A stretch of 64,000 bases of DNA from Rhodococcus jostii NBRC 16295 (GCF_001894825.1 NZ_BCWY01000046.1:1-64000); one strand, 5' to 3'; numbered from the stretch's first letter, positions 45,189 through 54,175 are shown. Numbers and translations are program-made. The notes: a model not told the origin generated them from the letters alone.

Positions 45189-46226
45189 ATGCGTCTTCGC
45201 CCCCGGATCGCCGCGGCCGCCCTCGCCGCGACAGTCCTCACCCTCGGAACCGCGTGCGGCGGAACGGGCACCGCCGCCGACTCGGGCACCGACACCGTCA
45301 CCGTGTACAGCGCCGACGGCCTGTCCGGCTGGTACCAGTCACGGTTCGACGCCTTCACCGCACAGACCGGGATCGCCGTGAACCTCGTGGAGGCCGGATC
45401 CGGCGAGGTCGTGTCGCGTCTCGAGAAGGAACAGTCCAACCCCCAAGCCGACGTCGTCGTGACGCTGCCGCCGTTCATCCAGAAGGCCGACTCCCAGGGA
45501 CTGCTCGTGCCGAGCGGTGTCGACACGTCCGCCGTTCCTGCGGAGGAGAAGGACGCAGCCGGTCACTACATTCCCGTCGTCGAGAACTACCTGTCGTTCA
45601 TCGCCAACCCCGCTGCGTCGCCCGCTCCCCGGACCTGGGACGACCTGCTGTCCGACCAGTTCAAGGGCAAACTCCAGTACTCCACGCCCGGACAGGCCGG
45701 CGACGGCACCGCGGTCCTGCTGCTCCTCCAGCATCTGATGGGCAAGGACGGCGCACTCGACTATCTCGCGCAGTTGCAGACCAACAACGTCGGGCCGTCG
45801 TCGTCGACCGGCAAGTTGCAGCCGAAGGTCAGCAACGGCGAGCTGCTCGTGGCCAACGGCGACGTCCAGATGAATCTCACCTCGATCGCCGAGGACGGCT
45901 CGAAATTCGACCTCTTCTTCCCCGCCGCCGCCGACGGCACCCGCACCACCGTCGCCCTGCCCTACGTGATGGGCCTCGCGAAGGGCGCACCGCGCAGCGA
46001 GCAGGGCACGAAACTGATGGAGTTCCTGCTGTCCGAGGAATCCCAGAAGACGATCGCCGACGAGGCACTGGGCGTGTCGGTCCGCGAGGACGTGCGCGCC
46101 GCGGCAGGCGAGAACGCACCGGCGCGCGCACTGCAGGGCGTCCAGGTGTGGTCGCCGAACTGGAACGACGTTCTCACCGAACTCGATTCGGACGTCGCCG
46201 CATACCAGAAGGTCACCGGGAGCTGA
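45189..46226 (+). CDS. ABC transporter substrate-binding lipoprotein, 2-aminoethylphosphonate type
   Basis: 345 aa. Lipobox with Cys23 (LTLGTACGG). The fold is the iron/putrescine/AEP-binding class II protein: VTVYSADGLSGWYQSRFDAF, GIAVNLVEAGSGEVVSRLEK, and PYVMGLAKGAPRSEQGTKLM. Close relatives are annotated as 2-aminoethylphosphonate receptors; iron binding is the alternative since the fold is shared, but the divergent PhnZ/PhnF-like genes favour phosphonate. Confidence 0.85.
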   Translation: MRLRPRIAAAALAATVLTLGTACGGTGTAADSGTDTVTVYSADGLSGWYQSRFDAFTAQTGIAVNLVEAGSGEVVSRLEKEQSNPQADVVVTLPPFIQKADSQGLLVPSGVDTSAVPAEEKDAAGHYIPVVENYLSFIANPAASPAPRTWDDLLSDQFKGKLQYSTPGQAGDGTAVLLLLQHLMGKDGALDYLAQLQTNNVGPSSSTGKLQPKVSNGELLVANGDVQMNLTSIAEDGSKFDLFFPAAADGTRTTVALPYVMGLAKGAPRSEQGTKLMEFLLSEESQKTIADEALGVSVREDVRAAAGENAPARALQGVQVWSPNWNDVLTELDSDVAAYQKVTGS

Positions 46227-46228
46227 TC

Positions 46229-47443
46229 GTGTCGGGAATTCGATCCAGCCGGGCACACCCGTCACACACCCCTGCGGTCCGCGGGGCAACCGACCACTCC
46301 GCACCGGCCATCACCTTCGACCGCGTCACCGTCGGCTACGGCCGCGGCAAGGGACTCACCCACGCCCTGATCGACTTCAACCTGCGCGTCGCCCGCGGCG
46401 AGACGGTGGCCCTGCTCGGCCCGAGCGGCTCCGGAAAGTCGACCGCACTCAAGGCGCTCGCCGGATTCGTCCGTCCCGCTTCGGGTTCCGTACGCCTCGG
46501 AACCCGTGACGTCACCGACCTACCGCCCGCCAAACGGGGAATCGGCGTCGTCGTGCAGTCGTACGCGCTGTTCCCGCACATGCGGGTCGCCGACAACGTC
46601 GCGTTCGGGCTCCGCTCCCACCGGGTGCCACGCGCCGAGATCGGTGCACGGGTGGCAGAGGCCCTCGACATGGTCGGCATGGCCGCGTTCGGCAAGCGTC
46701 TGCCGCGCGAGCTGTCCGGCGGACAGCAGCAGCGCATCGCGATCGCACGGGCGCTGGCGATCCGGCCTGCGGTCCTGCTGCTCGACGAACCGCTCGCCGC
46801 ACTCGACGCTCAGCTGCGGCAGAGCATGCTCGGTGAGCTCGCGGGATTGCGTGCGGCCCTGCCGGACACCGCCATGCTCTACGTCACGCACGATCAGAGC
46901 GAGGCGCTGGCGCTGGCCGACCGGATCGCCGTCATGCGGGACTCCCGGCTCGCCGACGTCGACACCGCCGAGAACCTCTGGAAGCGGCCGCCGAGCAGTT
47001 TCACCGCGCAGTTCCTCGGCGGAGCCAACCTGTTGCCGTGCACCGTCACCCGGGTGATCGGAACGTCGGCACTCGTGTCGGTCGGCGGAATTCCCGTCAC
47101 CGCCACCGCCCCGCAACCCGACATCGGGCGCGTCGAGTGGGAATCGGACCTGCGCGCGTTCCTCTGCGTCCGGCCGCACGAGGTGACCGTGACGGCACCC
47201 GGATCTCGGGGTTCGTTCTCGGCGCGGATCGTCTCCAGCGTGTGGCGCGGGTCGACCACGCGGATCACGCTCGCCGTCGACACCGTCGACACCGTCGACA
47301 CCGTCGACACCGGCGCCACCGTCGACGACGTCGCCGGAGTGCAGGTGGACGTCGCCGTGTCCGGTCACGACCGGCGCGCACCCGGCACCGTCGTCGGCGT
47401 GCAGTTCCCGTCCGACGGCTGCGTCCTGGTGCCCGCGACATGA
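46229..47443 (+). CDS. ABC transporter ATP-binding protein, 2-aminoethylphosphonate type
   Basis: 404 aa. Walker A ALLGPSGSGKSTALKALAG, signature ELSGGQQQRIAIARALA, Walker B VLLLDEPLAALD, switch VTHDQSEALAL; C-terminal TOBE domain from ~residue 270. Within the TOBE domain a 9-bp tandem repeat encodes VDT four times. GTG start at 46229, 3 bp after the receptor gene; stop overlaps the permease ATG. Confidence 0.92.
   Translation: MSGIRSSRAHPSHTPAVRGATDHSAPAITFDRVTVGYGRGKGLTHALIDFNLRVARGETVALLGPSGSGKSTALKALAGFVRPASGSVRLGTRDVTDLPPAKRGIGVVVQSYALFPHMRVADNVAFGLRSHRVPRAEIGARVAEALDMVGMAAFGKRLPRELSGGQQQRIAIARALAIRPAVLLLDEPLAALDAQLRQSMLGELAGLRAALPDTAMLYVTHDQSEALALADRIAVMRDSRLADVDTAENLWKRPPSSFTAQFLGGANLLPCTVTRVIGTSALVSVGGIPVTATAPQPDIGRVEWESDLRAFLCVRPHEVTVTAPGSRGSFSARIVSSVWRGSTTRITLAVDTVDTVDTVDTGATVDDVAGVQVDVAVSGHDRRAPGTVVGVQFPSDGCVLVPAT
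47276..47311 (+). repeat. Four tandem 9-bp repeats inside the ATPase gene
   Basis: GTCGACACC is repeated exactly four times, encoding Val-Asp-Thr four times within the C-terminal TOBE domain. The unit length keeps frame, so copy-number change would lengthen or shorten the loop rather than disrupt it. Confidence 0.95.
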
Positions 47444-48345
47444 CCGCTACCCTCGACCGTCCACCCGCCGCGACCGCGCCACCCCGGCCCGAACCGTTCG
47501 GCTGGCGGAGCATCGCGTGGACGCTTCCGCCGCTGCTGCTCGTCCTCGGGTTCGCCGTCTACCCGATGGCGCGGGTCCTCACCGAATCACTCCACTCCGA
47601 CACCGGCTCGGGTCTGGACACGTGGTCCGGTGTGCTCGGTTCCGAACTGTTCCGCACAGCGCTGTGGCGAACGGTGCAGATCGCCGCCCTGTCCACCCTC
47701 GGCTGCCTGATCCTCGGCACCTTCCTCGCACTCGTCCTGGCGTTCGTGCCGTTCACGGGATCGAAGGTGATGGGACGGCTGATCGACGCGGTGCTGTCGC
47801 TTCCGTCGTTCCTGATCACCCTGGCGTTCACGTTCCTCTACGGCACGGCCGGGGCGGTCAATGCGCTCGTCTCGGGGATCACGGGCGACGACACCGGACC
47901 GCTGAACTTCCTCAGCACCCCGCTCGGGGTGATCGCTGCCGAGATCACGTTCTTCACCCCGTTCGTCGTCCGGCCGCTTCTCGCCGCGTTCACCCAGATC
48001 CCCCGTGAGCAACTCGACGTCGCCGCCGGCCTCGGGGCGTCGCCGCTGCGGGTGCTGCGGACCGTGGTGATGCCCGAGGCGTGGCCCGCGCTGCTGGCCG
48101 GCGGTTCACTGGTGCTGCTGCTCACCCTCAACGAGTTCGGCATCGTCCTGTTCACGGGCGCCAAGGAGGTGGTGACGCTGCCCGTCCTGATCTACACGCG
48201 CGGCATCGTCACGTTCGACCTGCCGGGCGCGGCCGTGATCGCCACCGTCCAGTTGGCGCTGTCGCTGAGCCTGTACTGCACGTACCGATTCGTGTTCGCG
48301 AGACTGACGGGAGGCAGCCGTGCTGCTGTGGACGAGAAGATCTAG
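47440..48345 (+). CDS. ABC transporter permease, 2-aminoethylphosphonate type (first)
   Basis: 301 aa, six TM segments. Cytoplasmic EAA-loop region EQLDVAAGLGASPLRVLRTV marks the MetI-like fold. Start overlaps the ATPase stop (ATGA) and its end overlaps the second permease by 26 bp, so the four genes are one transcript. Confidence 0.92.
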   Translation: MTATLDRPPAATAPPRPEPFGWRSIAWTLPPLLLVLGFAVYPMARVLTESLHSDTGSGLDTWSGVLGSELFRTALWRTVQIAALSTLGCLILGTFLALVLAFVPFTGSKVMGRLIDAVLSLPSFLITLAFTFLYGTAGAVNALVSGITGDDTGPLNFLSTPLGVIAAEITFFTPFVVRPLLAAFTQIPREQLDVAAGLGASPLRVLRTVVMPEAWPALLAGGSLVLLLTLNEFGIVLFTGAKEVVTLPVLIYTRGIVTFDLPGAAVIATVQLALSLSLYCTYRFVFARLTGGSRAAVDEKI

Positions 48346-49105
48346 GGCGCTGGTCCTGGGCGGGTTCGCCCTCGTGGTGACCGTCGTGTTCGCGGCACCG
48401 ATCGCCACCGTGGTCGCGGCCGGGCTGGCCGGTTCCTGGACCGGCCCGCTGCCCGCGGACCTCGGGGGCCGGAACTTCGAGGCAGCGCTGTCCGACGAGA
48501 ATCTCGCCAGTCTCACCGTCAGCCTGCAGACGGCGTTCATCGCGGGCGCACTGGCGCTCGTGATCGGGACGTGGGCGGCACTGGCTGCGCGGGAGGCGCC
48601 GGCGTGGTTGCGGCGCCTCACCGATGCGGTGTTCCACCTGCCGATCGCCGTCCCGTCGGTGGCCGTCGGACTGGGTCTGCTGATCACCTTCAACGAGCGC
48701 CCGATCCTGCTCGGCGGAACCACATGGATCGTGATCCTGGCGCACACCGTTCTCGTGCTCGCCTTCGCGTTCAGCGCCGTCTCCGCGGCGCTGGACCGAC
48801 TCGATCCCGCCTACCGTCAGGCCGCCGAATCCCTCGGCGCCGGTCCCACCCGCGTCCTGCTGCGGATCACACTGCCGCTCCTGCTCCCCGCGCTCGGCGC
48901 CGCCGCGGGCCTGGCGATCGCACTGTCGATGGGCGAACTGGGCGCCACCGTGATGGTGTACCCGGCGACCTGGAAGACGTTGCCGGTGAGCATCTTCGGG
49001 CTCACCGACCGCGGGCAGGTGTTCCTCGCCGCGGCCGACACCACGCTACTGCTGGCGGTCACGCTCCTGGCCCTGCTGGTCGTCGGCCGCCTCCGCAGGC
49101 GCTGA
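48320..49105 (+). CDS. ABC transporter permease, 2-aminoethylphosphonate type (second)
   Basis: 261 aa, six TM segments with the MetI-like EAA loop (YRQAAESLGAGPTRVLLRIT). GTG start at 48320 has a GGGAGGCA ribosome site inside the preceding gene. Ends 63 bp before the convergent acyl-CoA synthetase gene with a long hairpin in between. Confidence 0.92.
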   Translation: MLLWTRRSRALVLGGFALVVTVVFAAPIATVVAAGLAGSWTGPLPADLGGRNFEAALSDENLASLTVSLQTAFIAGALALVIGTWAALAAREAPAWLRRLTDAVFHLPIAVPSVAVGLGLLITFNERPILLGGTTWIVILAHTVLVLAFAFSAVSAALDRLDPAYRQAAESLGAGPTRVLLRITLPLLLPALGAAAGLAIALSMGELGATVMVYPATWKTLPVSIFGLTDRGQVFLAAADTTLLLAVTLLALLVVGRLRRR

Positions 49106-49108
49106 CGC

Positions 49109-49156
49109 GCCCGTGCGTGGTCGACGGGTCTCTGGACTCGTCAACCACGCACGGGC
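49109..49156. terminator. Bidirectional terminator between the phosphonate transporter and acyl-CoA synthetase genes
   Basis: GCCCGTGCGTGGT (49109-49121) pairs with ACCACGCACGGGC (49144-49156) and, after one mismatch, the stem continues inward for about eight more pairs. Placed between two convergent genes. Confidence 0.85.
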
Positions 49157-49167
49157 GGCGTAGCCGC

Positions 49168-50790
49168 CTACTTCTTGCGGAGCAGGTAGCGCTGCACCTT
49201 GCCGCTGGGGGTCTTCGGCAGGTTGGGGACGAAGTGCACGGTGCGCGGGTAGGCGTGCGCCGCGAACTTCTTCTTCACCAGCGTCTGCAGCTCGACCTCC
49301 AGTTCGTCGGTCCCGTCGACGCCGTCGCGCAGGACCACGAACGCCTCGAGCACCTCACCCCGCAACTCGTCGGGCATCCCGACGACCGCAGCCTCGACCA
49401 CCTCGTCGTGCATGACGAGCACACTCTCGACGTCGAAGGGCCCGATCCGGTAGCCGGCCATGATGATCACGTCGTCGTCGCGGGCGGAGAAGAAGTAGAA
49501 GCCGTCCTCGTCGGTCTGCCCGGCGTCGCCGGTGAGGTACCAGCGACCGTCGGCGGTGAACCGCTGCGCGGTCTTCTCCGGGGCGTCGACGTAGCCGGTG
49601 AACCACATCAGTGGGCTGTTGTGTGTGTCGATCGCGACCCGCCCCGGCGTGCGCGGCGACGCGATCGCGTCGGAGTCGTCCTCGAGGACGGCGCACGCCC
49701 ACCCCGGCAGCGGTTTACCCATGGACCCGTCACGCACCTCTTCCCGCAGTCCGTCGGCCCAGGAGTTGGCGATGAACATCCCGTGCTCGGTCTGGCCGTA
49801 GTGGTCGCGGACGAACACATTCAGGTTGGCCTCGGCCCACGAGATCACGTCGGGAGTGAGCGGTTCACCCGCCGACGACGCGCGGCGCAGCTTCACCGTC
49901 TCGGGGATCGGCGTGGGGTCGGCCCGCAGGCTGCGGTAGACCGTGGGCGCGGCGGCGAAGTTGGTGACGCCGAAACGCTCCATCACCTGCCACGTCAGCG
50001 GCGCGGAGAACCCGGCGTGCAGAAGGATGCTGCGGGTGCCCGCGGCGAGGGGACCGAGCAGGGCGTAGTAGAGGCCGTACGCCCAGCCGGGGTCCGCAGC
50101 GTTCCAGAACACGTCGTCCTTGCGGACGTCGAGGCCGAACTCCTGGTAGGCGTGGAAGGAAGCGAGGGCCCGCAGCCGCACCGGCACACCCTTCGGGGTT
50201 CCGGTCGTGCCGCTGGTGAACAACTGGACGAGGGGCCCGTCGCCGCCCACCGTGACCGCCGCACCCGTCGCGTCCGCGGCGTCGTGCGCGTCCACGAGCG
50301 TCGCGAACTCGAGAGCATCGGTGCCGGTTCCACCCACGACGACGACCTGCCAGGACGCATCCGCGGGGATGTCCTCCCCGGGGGTCAGCTTGTCGAGTTG
50401 GTTGGCGTCGGAGACGACGACCTTCGCACCGCTCGCACCCAGCCGGAACGCGATCGCGGGCGGTGCGAACGCAGTGAACAGTGGGACGTGGACGGCGCCC
50501 CGCCGCCAGATGCCGAGCAGCGCGACGACGAGTTCGGCGGACTTGCCCATCAGCGTCGCGACGTGATCGCCCGGCTCGACGCCGAGGTCCGCGAGCGCGG
50601 CCGCGAACCGCGTCGACTGTTCGCGAAGGTATCCGAAGGTCAGGTCTGTCGACGACAGGTCCGATTCGACGACGGTGAACGCCACGTCGTCTGCGGGGTG
50701 ACGATCACACAGCAGTTCCGCGGCGGACGCAGTCGGTGTGTCGTACTGGTCGAGCAGCTCACGAACGCGTGCGGTGGGATCGGTGGTCAT
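49168..50790 (-). CDS. Acyl-CoA synthetase (AMP-forming, acetate/medium-chain type)
   Basis: 540 aa ANL-superfamily enzyme. Phosphate-binding loop FTSGTTGTPKGVPV, adenine/motif RDHYGQTEHGM, Asp in WYLTGDAGQTDEDGF, hinge ARDDDVIIMAGYRIGPFD and the catalytic Lys in LPKTPSGKVQRYLL. Closest in style to the medium-chain/AcsM acyl-CoA ligases. Divergent from a GAF-LuxR regulator. Preferred acid unknown. Confidence 0.9.
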   Translation of the reverse strand: MTTDPTARVRELLDQYDTPTASAAELLCDRHPADDVAFTVVESDLSSTDLTFGYLREQSTRFAAALADLGVEPGDHVATLMGKSAELVVALLGIWRRGAVHVPLFTAFAPPAIAFRLGASGAKVVVSDANQLDKLTPGEDIPADASWQVVVVGGTGTDALEFATLVDAHDAADATGAAVTVGGDGPLVQLFTSGTTGTPKGVPVRLRALASFHAYQEFGLDVRKDDVFWNAADPGWAYGLYYALLGPLAAGTRSILLHAGFSAPLTWQVMERFGVTNFAAAPTVYRSLRADPTPIPETVKLRRASSAGEPLTPDVISWAEANLNVFVRDHYGQTEHGMFIANSWADGLREEVRDGSMGKPLPGWACAVLEDDSDAIASPRTPGRVAIDTHNSPLMWFTGYVDAPEKTAQRFTADGRWYLTGDAGQTDEDGFYFFSARDDDVIIMAGYRIGPFDVESVLVMHDEVVEAAVVGMPDELRGEVLEAFVVLRDGVDGTDELEVELQTLVKKKFAAHAYPRTVHFVPNLPKTPSGKVQRYLLRKK

Positions 50791-50856
50791 GCGGTACTCC
50801 TTGTGTTCTCATGGCCCGGTACAGATGGTCGGGCCGTCGCCCGAACTCTCTACGGT

Positions 50857-50872
50857 TATGATCTAGCTCACA
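50857..50872. promoter_or_regulatory. CRP-like site in the acyl-CoA synthetase/GAF regulator region
   Basis: TATGA-N6-TCACA (TATGAtctagcTCACA) differs from the TGTGA-N6-TCACA consensus at one position. It lies in the 109-bp divergent space. Suggests cAMP/CRP input into acyl-CoA synthetase expression; weak evidence alone. Confidence 0.4.
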
Positions 50873-50899
50873 GACCGCCGTGACTACCCCCGGAAAGGG

Positions 50900-51778
50900 G
50901 TGACCGACTTGGTTGCTCGTGCACCCTCGCTGCTGCGCCCCCGGGACGGGGACGCACTCCGTGGTGAGCTGCGCTCCATCGCAGCTCACGGCGTCGCGCC
51001 GGTCCTCTTCGGCGGCGAGGTCCAGGACGACACCCTGCACCTCAGCGAGTTCGTCGGCACCCGCACCAACAACCTCAAGGGCCTGGCCATCCCCCCGCGT
51101 TCCGGACTGGGCGGTCGGGTCGTCGCCCAGCGCACACCCGTGTCGGTCCACGACTACGGCAACTCCTCGACCATCACCCACCACTACGACCGGCCCGTCC
51201 TCAGCGAGGGACTGCGGTCCATCCTCGCGGTGCCCGTCATGGTGCGGGGGAGTTCGCGCGCCGTCCTGTACGCCGCCATCCGCGACTGCGCGCCGATCGG
51301 CGACCGCACCGCCGACATCGTCGTCGCGGCGTCGCGGCGGCTGGGCACCGAGATCGCCATCCGCGACGAGGTCGATCGCCGCCTCGAGATGATGACGACG
51401 CTCGACGTGAACGCCGCGGGTGGTGCCACTTCCGAGGAACTCCGCGACATCCACGCGGAATTGCGCAGCGTCGCGCAGACCGTCACCGATTCGTCGTTGC
51501 AGGCCCGCCTCCGCGGGCTGTCGCAGCGACTGGCGGGGATTCTGCGGCCCGGCACCGACGACGGCGCCGACGACGACCCCGGCATCCATCTCGCTCCGCG
51601 CGAGATCGACGTACTGTCCCACGTTGCGCTGGGATGCACCAACAGCGAAGCGGCACAGCGCCTCTCGGTGGGCCCGGAGACGGTGAAGAGCTACCTGCGC
51701 AGTGCCATGAGCAAGCTCGACGCCCGGTCGCGGCACGAGGCGGTGGTCACCGCGCGCAGGCTCGGGCTGCTCCCCTAG
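50900..51778 (+). CDS. GAF-domain LuxR-type transcriptional regulator
   Basis: 292 aa. Residues ~20-160 a GAF-like sensor (GLGGRVVAQRTPVSVHDYG; ILAVPVMVRGSSRAVLYAA), a linker helix, and a C-terminal LuxR HTH (LAPREIDVLSHVALGCTNSE; GPETVKSYLRSAMSKLDARS). GTG at 50900 sits tight against GGAAAGGG; a TTG at 50909 has better spacing and may be the real start. Divergent from the acyl-CoA synthetase, its likely target. Confidence 0.85.
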   Translation: MTDLVARAPSLLRPRDGDALRGELRSIAAHGVAPVLFGGEVQDDTLHLSEFVGTRTNNLKGLAIPPRSGLGGRVVAQRTPVSVHDYGNSSTITHHYDRPVLSEGLRSILAVPVMVRGSSRAVLYAAIRDCAPIGDRTADIVVAASRRLGTEIAIRDEVDRRLEMMTTLDVNAAGGATSEELRDIHAELRSVAQTVTDSSLQARLRGLSQRLAGILRPGTDDGADDDPGIHLAPREIDVLSHVALGCTNSEAAQRLSVGPETVKSYLRSAMSKLDARSRHEAVVTARRLGLLP

Positions 51779-51832
51779 CGACACGTGTCCACTCGAACGA
51801 GGGACGCAGGCGGTAGCGAAAGGCGGTGGGTC

Positions 51833-53254
51833 ATGGGATCGACAGCGGACGCCACGAGTTCGAACGCGCCCGATTCGAATTCGCCCGAACAGCCGAGCCT
51901 CAAACGGGTGATGGGCCCGGGGTTGCTGCTGCTGTTCATCGTCGGCGACATCCTGGGCACCGGGATCTACGCGCTCACCGGCAAGGTCGCCAACCAGGTC
52001 GGGGGCGCGGTATGGCTGCCGTTCCTGGTGGCGTTCGTCGTCGCGATCATCACCGCATTCAGTTATCTGGAACTCGTCACCAAGTTCCCGAAGGCTGCCG
52101 GCGCCGCGCTGTACACGCACAAGGCGTTCGGGGTGCACTTCCTCACGTACATGGTCGCGTTCGCGGTGATGTGCTCGGGAATCACGTCCGCGTCGACGGC
52201 GTCGCGGGCGTTCGCCGCCAATTTCGTCGAAGCGTTCCACCTCGACTTCTCCACCGGAATCGGCATCACCCTGCTCGGTCTCGGCTTCATGACCCTGGTG
52301 GGGCTCGTCAACTTCCGCGGGGTCAGCGAGAGCGTCAAGACCAACGTCGTACTCACCTGCGTCGAGCTGTCCGGTCTCTTGATCATCATCATGATCGGGC
52401 TGTGGGCCCTCGGCGTCGGCGACGGCGATTTCTCCCGGGTGGCCACGTTCGACACCGGCGACCGATCCGCACTCGGCGCGGTCGTCGCGGGAACCGCCCT
52501 TGCGTTCTTCGCGATGGTCGGCTTCGAGGACTCGGTCAACATGGCCGAGGAATGCAAGGAACCGAGCCGCATCTTCCCCAAGGTCCTGCTGACCGGCCTG
52601 ATCGTCACCGGCTGCATCTACGTGTTCGTGTCGATCACCGCGATCGCCCTCGTGCCGGTGGCCGAACTCGGCGAGGGTGACACTCCGCTGCTCAAGGTCG
52701 TTCAGGCCGGGGCGCCCGCGTTCCCGATCGGGATCTTCGCGTTCATCACCATGTTCGCCGTCGCCAACACGGCGCTGATCAACATGCTGATGGCGAGCCG
52801 GTTGCTGTACGGCATGAGCCGCGAGGGCGTCCTGCCTCCCCCTCTCGGCAAGGTTCACGCCACGCGGCGCACGCCGTATGTCGCCATCGTCTTCACCACG
52901 ATCCTCGCCTTCGGCCTGATCACGTTCGTCGGTGAGGTCCCCGAACTCGGCGGCACCACCGCGCTGCTGCTGCTGGGCGTGTTCACCATCGTCAACATCA
53001 CCGTGCTCGTCCTGCGCAAGCAGCCGGTGGAGCACAAGCATTTCCGGGTGCCGACCATCCTGCCGATCATCGGCGCCCTCACGTGTGGCTTCCTCGTCAC
53101 TCCTATCGCCGACCGCCCGGCGGTGCAATACCAGATCGCGGGCATCCTCCTCGGAATCGGTGTGGTGCTGTGGGCCGGGACCGTCCTCGTGAACAAGAGG
53201 CTCGGCAAGGGCGGTCCCGAAATAGACCCCGAGAAACTCGCCGAGCACGAGTAA
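51833..53254 (+). CDS. APC-family amino acid permease
   Basis: 473 aa, 12 TM. The APC signature GPGLLLLFIVGDILGTGIYA (TM1), then GFEDSVNMAEECKEPSRIFP (TM6-7 loop) are clear; resembles cationic/broad amino-acid transporters of the CAT/YfnA group. Start ATG at 51833, a few residues inside the frame, because the upstream part is not family-like. Follows the GAF-LuxR gene by ~54 bp in the same direction. Substrate unknown. Confidence 0.9.
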   Translation: MGSTADATSSNAPDSNSPEQPSLKRVMGPGLLLLFIVGDILGTGIYALTGKVANQVGGAVWLPFLVAFVVAIITAFSYLELVTKFPKAAGAALYTHKAFGVHFLTYMVAFAVMCSGITSASTASRAFAANFVEAFHLDFSTGIGITLLGLGFMTLVGLVNFRGVSESVKTNVVLTCVELSGLLIIIMIGLWALGVGDGDFSRVATFDTGDRSALGAVVAGTALAFFAMVGFEDSVNMAEECKEPSRIFPKVLLTGLIVTGCIYVFVSITAIALVPVAELGEGDTPLLKVVQAGAPAFPIGIFAFITMFAVANTALINMLMASRLLYGMSREGVLPPPLGKVHATRRTPYVAIVFTTILAFGLITFVGEVPELGGTTALLLLGVFTIVNITVLVLRKQPVEHKHFRVPTILPIIGALTCGFLVTPIADRPAVQYQIAGILLGIGVVLWAGTVLVNKRLGKGGPEIDPEKLAEHE

Positions 53255-53266
53255 CCCGGTTGCGGT

Positions 53267-53695
53267 TCAGCAGAGCGAGAGGAACAGTTCGGCGGATCCG
53301 TCCGGATGGTGCACCTCGAGGTCCTCGGCGAAACCTCGTTCGATCCGACCGCGCGCCGCGGCGTAGTCGGCGACGCTCCAGGTCTCGGCGAGCCCTTCCG
53401 GTTCGGATTCGTCCTCGCACACGAATCGCGCGAAGTAGCCGGAGTTCACCCGCACCAGGACGTCACCGGGCTCCATCTTGTCGGTCGAATCGCACGGGTA
53501 CCCGACGACCACCGTGAACGTGCGCGGAGGCGGGGACGCCGCGTACACGACGAAGATTTCGGAGATCCCCCGATCCCTGATCCGCTCCACCGTGTAGTCG
53601 ACGAGTTCCCGGCCCGGTCCGGGACGACCTGGCTTTCCCTCCGGAATGGTCAGGCCCACAAACGATTCGGTCTGCCTCTTGACGATCTCGATCAT
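53267..53695 (-). CDS. GyrI-like effector-binding domain protein (second of cassette)
   Basis: 142 aa. The layout fits a GyrI-like/AraC-type effector-binding fold: RISEIFVVY-like strand (GISEIFVVYAASPPPRTFTV), VVVGYPCDSTDKMEPGD followed by LVRVNSGYFARFVCE, and an acidic helical end. No HTH is attached, so it is a stand-alone small-molecule-binding or gyrase-inhibitor-like protein. ATG overlaps the previous gene's stop (ATGA). Function unknown. Confidence 0.65.
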   Translation of the reverse strand: MIEIVKRQTESFVGLTIPEGKPGRPGPGRELVDYTVERIRDRGISEIFVVYAASPPPRTFTVVVGYPCDSTDKMEPGDVLVRVNSGYFARFVCEDESEPEGLAETWSVADYAAARGRIERGFAEDLEVHHPDGSAELFLSLC

Positions 53696-54174
53696 TTCTT
53701 CTCACCTTGTGCGCTCGACGGACCGTGGGACTCGTCCACGAGAATCGGAATGTACAGATCCACGGCGTAGGCGTGGGGATACGCTTCGAGGTCGCCGGTA
53801 TACGCCCGCTCGATGTCGCCGTTCGACTCCGCCTCGCTGACCTGCGCCCACAGCCGCAACATCACGTCGGGAAACATTCCCCTGGCGGAGAACTTGGCGT
53901 ACGTGCCGGGCGGTATCCGCGAAACGACATGCCCCCGAGTCGCATCGTCCACGGTCGCGCACTCGTACCCGACGATCTGGGTGTAGTAGGACTCGACGTC
54001 GGGCGCGAAATCGATGTAGGTGGACGCGAGCGGTCCCCCGACTTCGTGGTGGAGGACCCTCGTCCACGCCCGGTCCAGGCGCGGGTCGCTCAGTTTGCCC
54101 AGCGCCCGCTGAGGACTTCGTACCGGCAGACCGGCCACCAGGGTCTCGCCGCGCTCCATGATCTCGAAGGCCAT
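53692..54174 (-). CDS. GyrI-like effector-binding domain protein (first of cassette)
   Basis: 160 aa. Strong GyrI-like pattern: TYIDFAPDVESYYTQIVGYE, VVSRIPPGTYAKFSARGMF, then LRLWAQVSEAESNGDIERAY and the terminal AVDLYIPIL strand. This fold binds hydrophobic cations or acts as a hydrolase/gyrase inhibitor in other bacteria. No DNA-binding domain. Starts 1 base after the BRCT-like gene and overlaps the next one, so the three are co-translated. Confidence 0.75.
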   Translation of the reverse strand: MAFEIMERGETLVAGLPVRSPQRALGKLSDPRLDRAWTRVLHHEVGGPLASTYIDFAPDVESYYTQIVGYECATVDDATRGHVVSRIPPGTYAKFSARGMFPDVMLRLWAQVSEAESNGDIERAYTGDLEAYPHAYAVDLYIPILVDESHGPSSAQGEKK

Positions 54175-54175
54175 G

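Noticed and set aside
50886-50901. ACCCC/GGGGT repeat at the GAF-LuxR start as autoregulatory operator
   Set aside because: The right half coincides with the Shine-Dalgarno/start region, so the symmetry may be accidental; mentioned only as a start-site issue.
50759-53248. 829-codon minus-strand frame
   Set aside because: Antisense to the GAF-LuxR and APC permease genes; low-complexity Asp/Arg/Glu/His product typical of GC-rich shadow frames.
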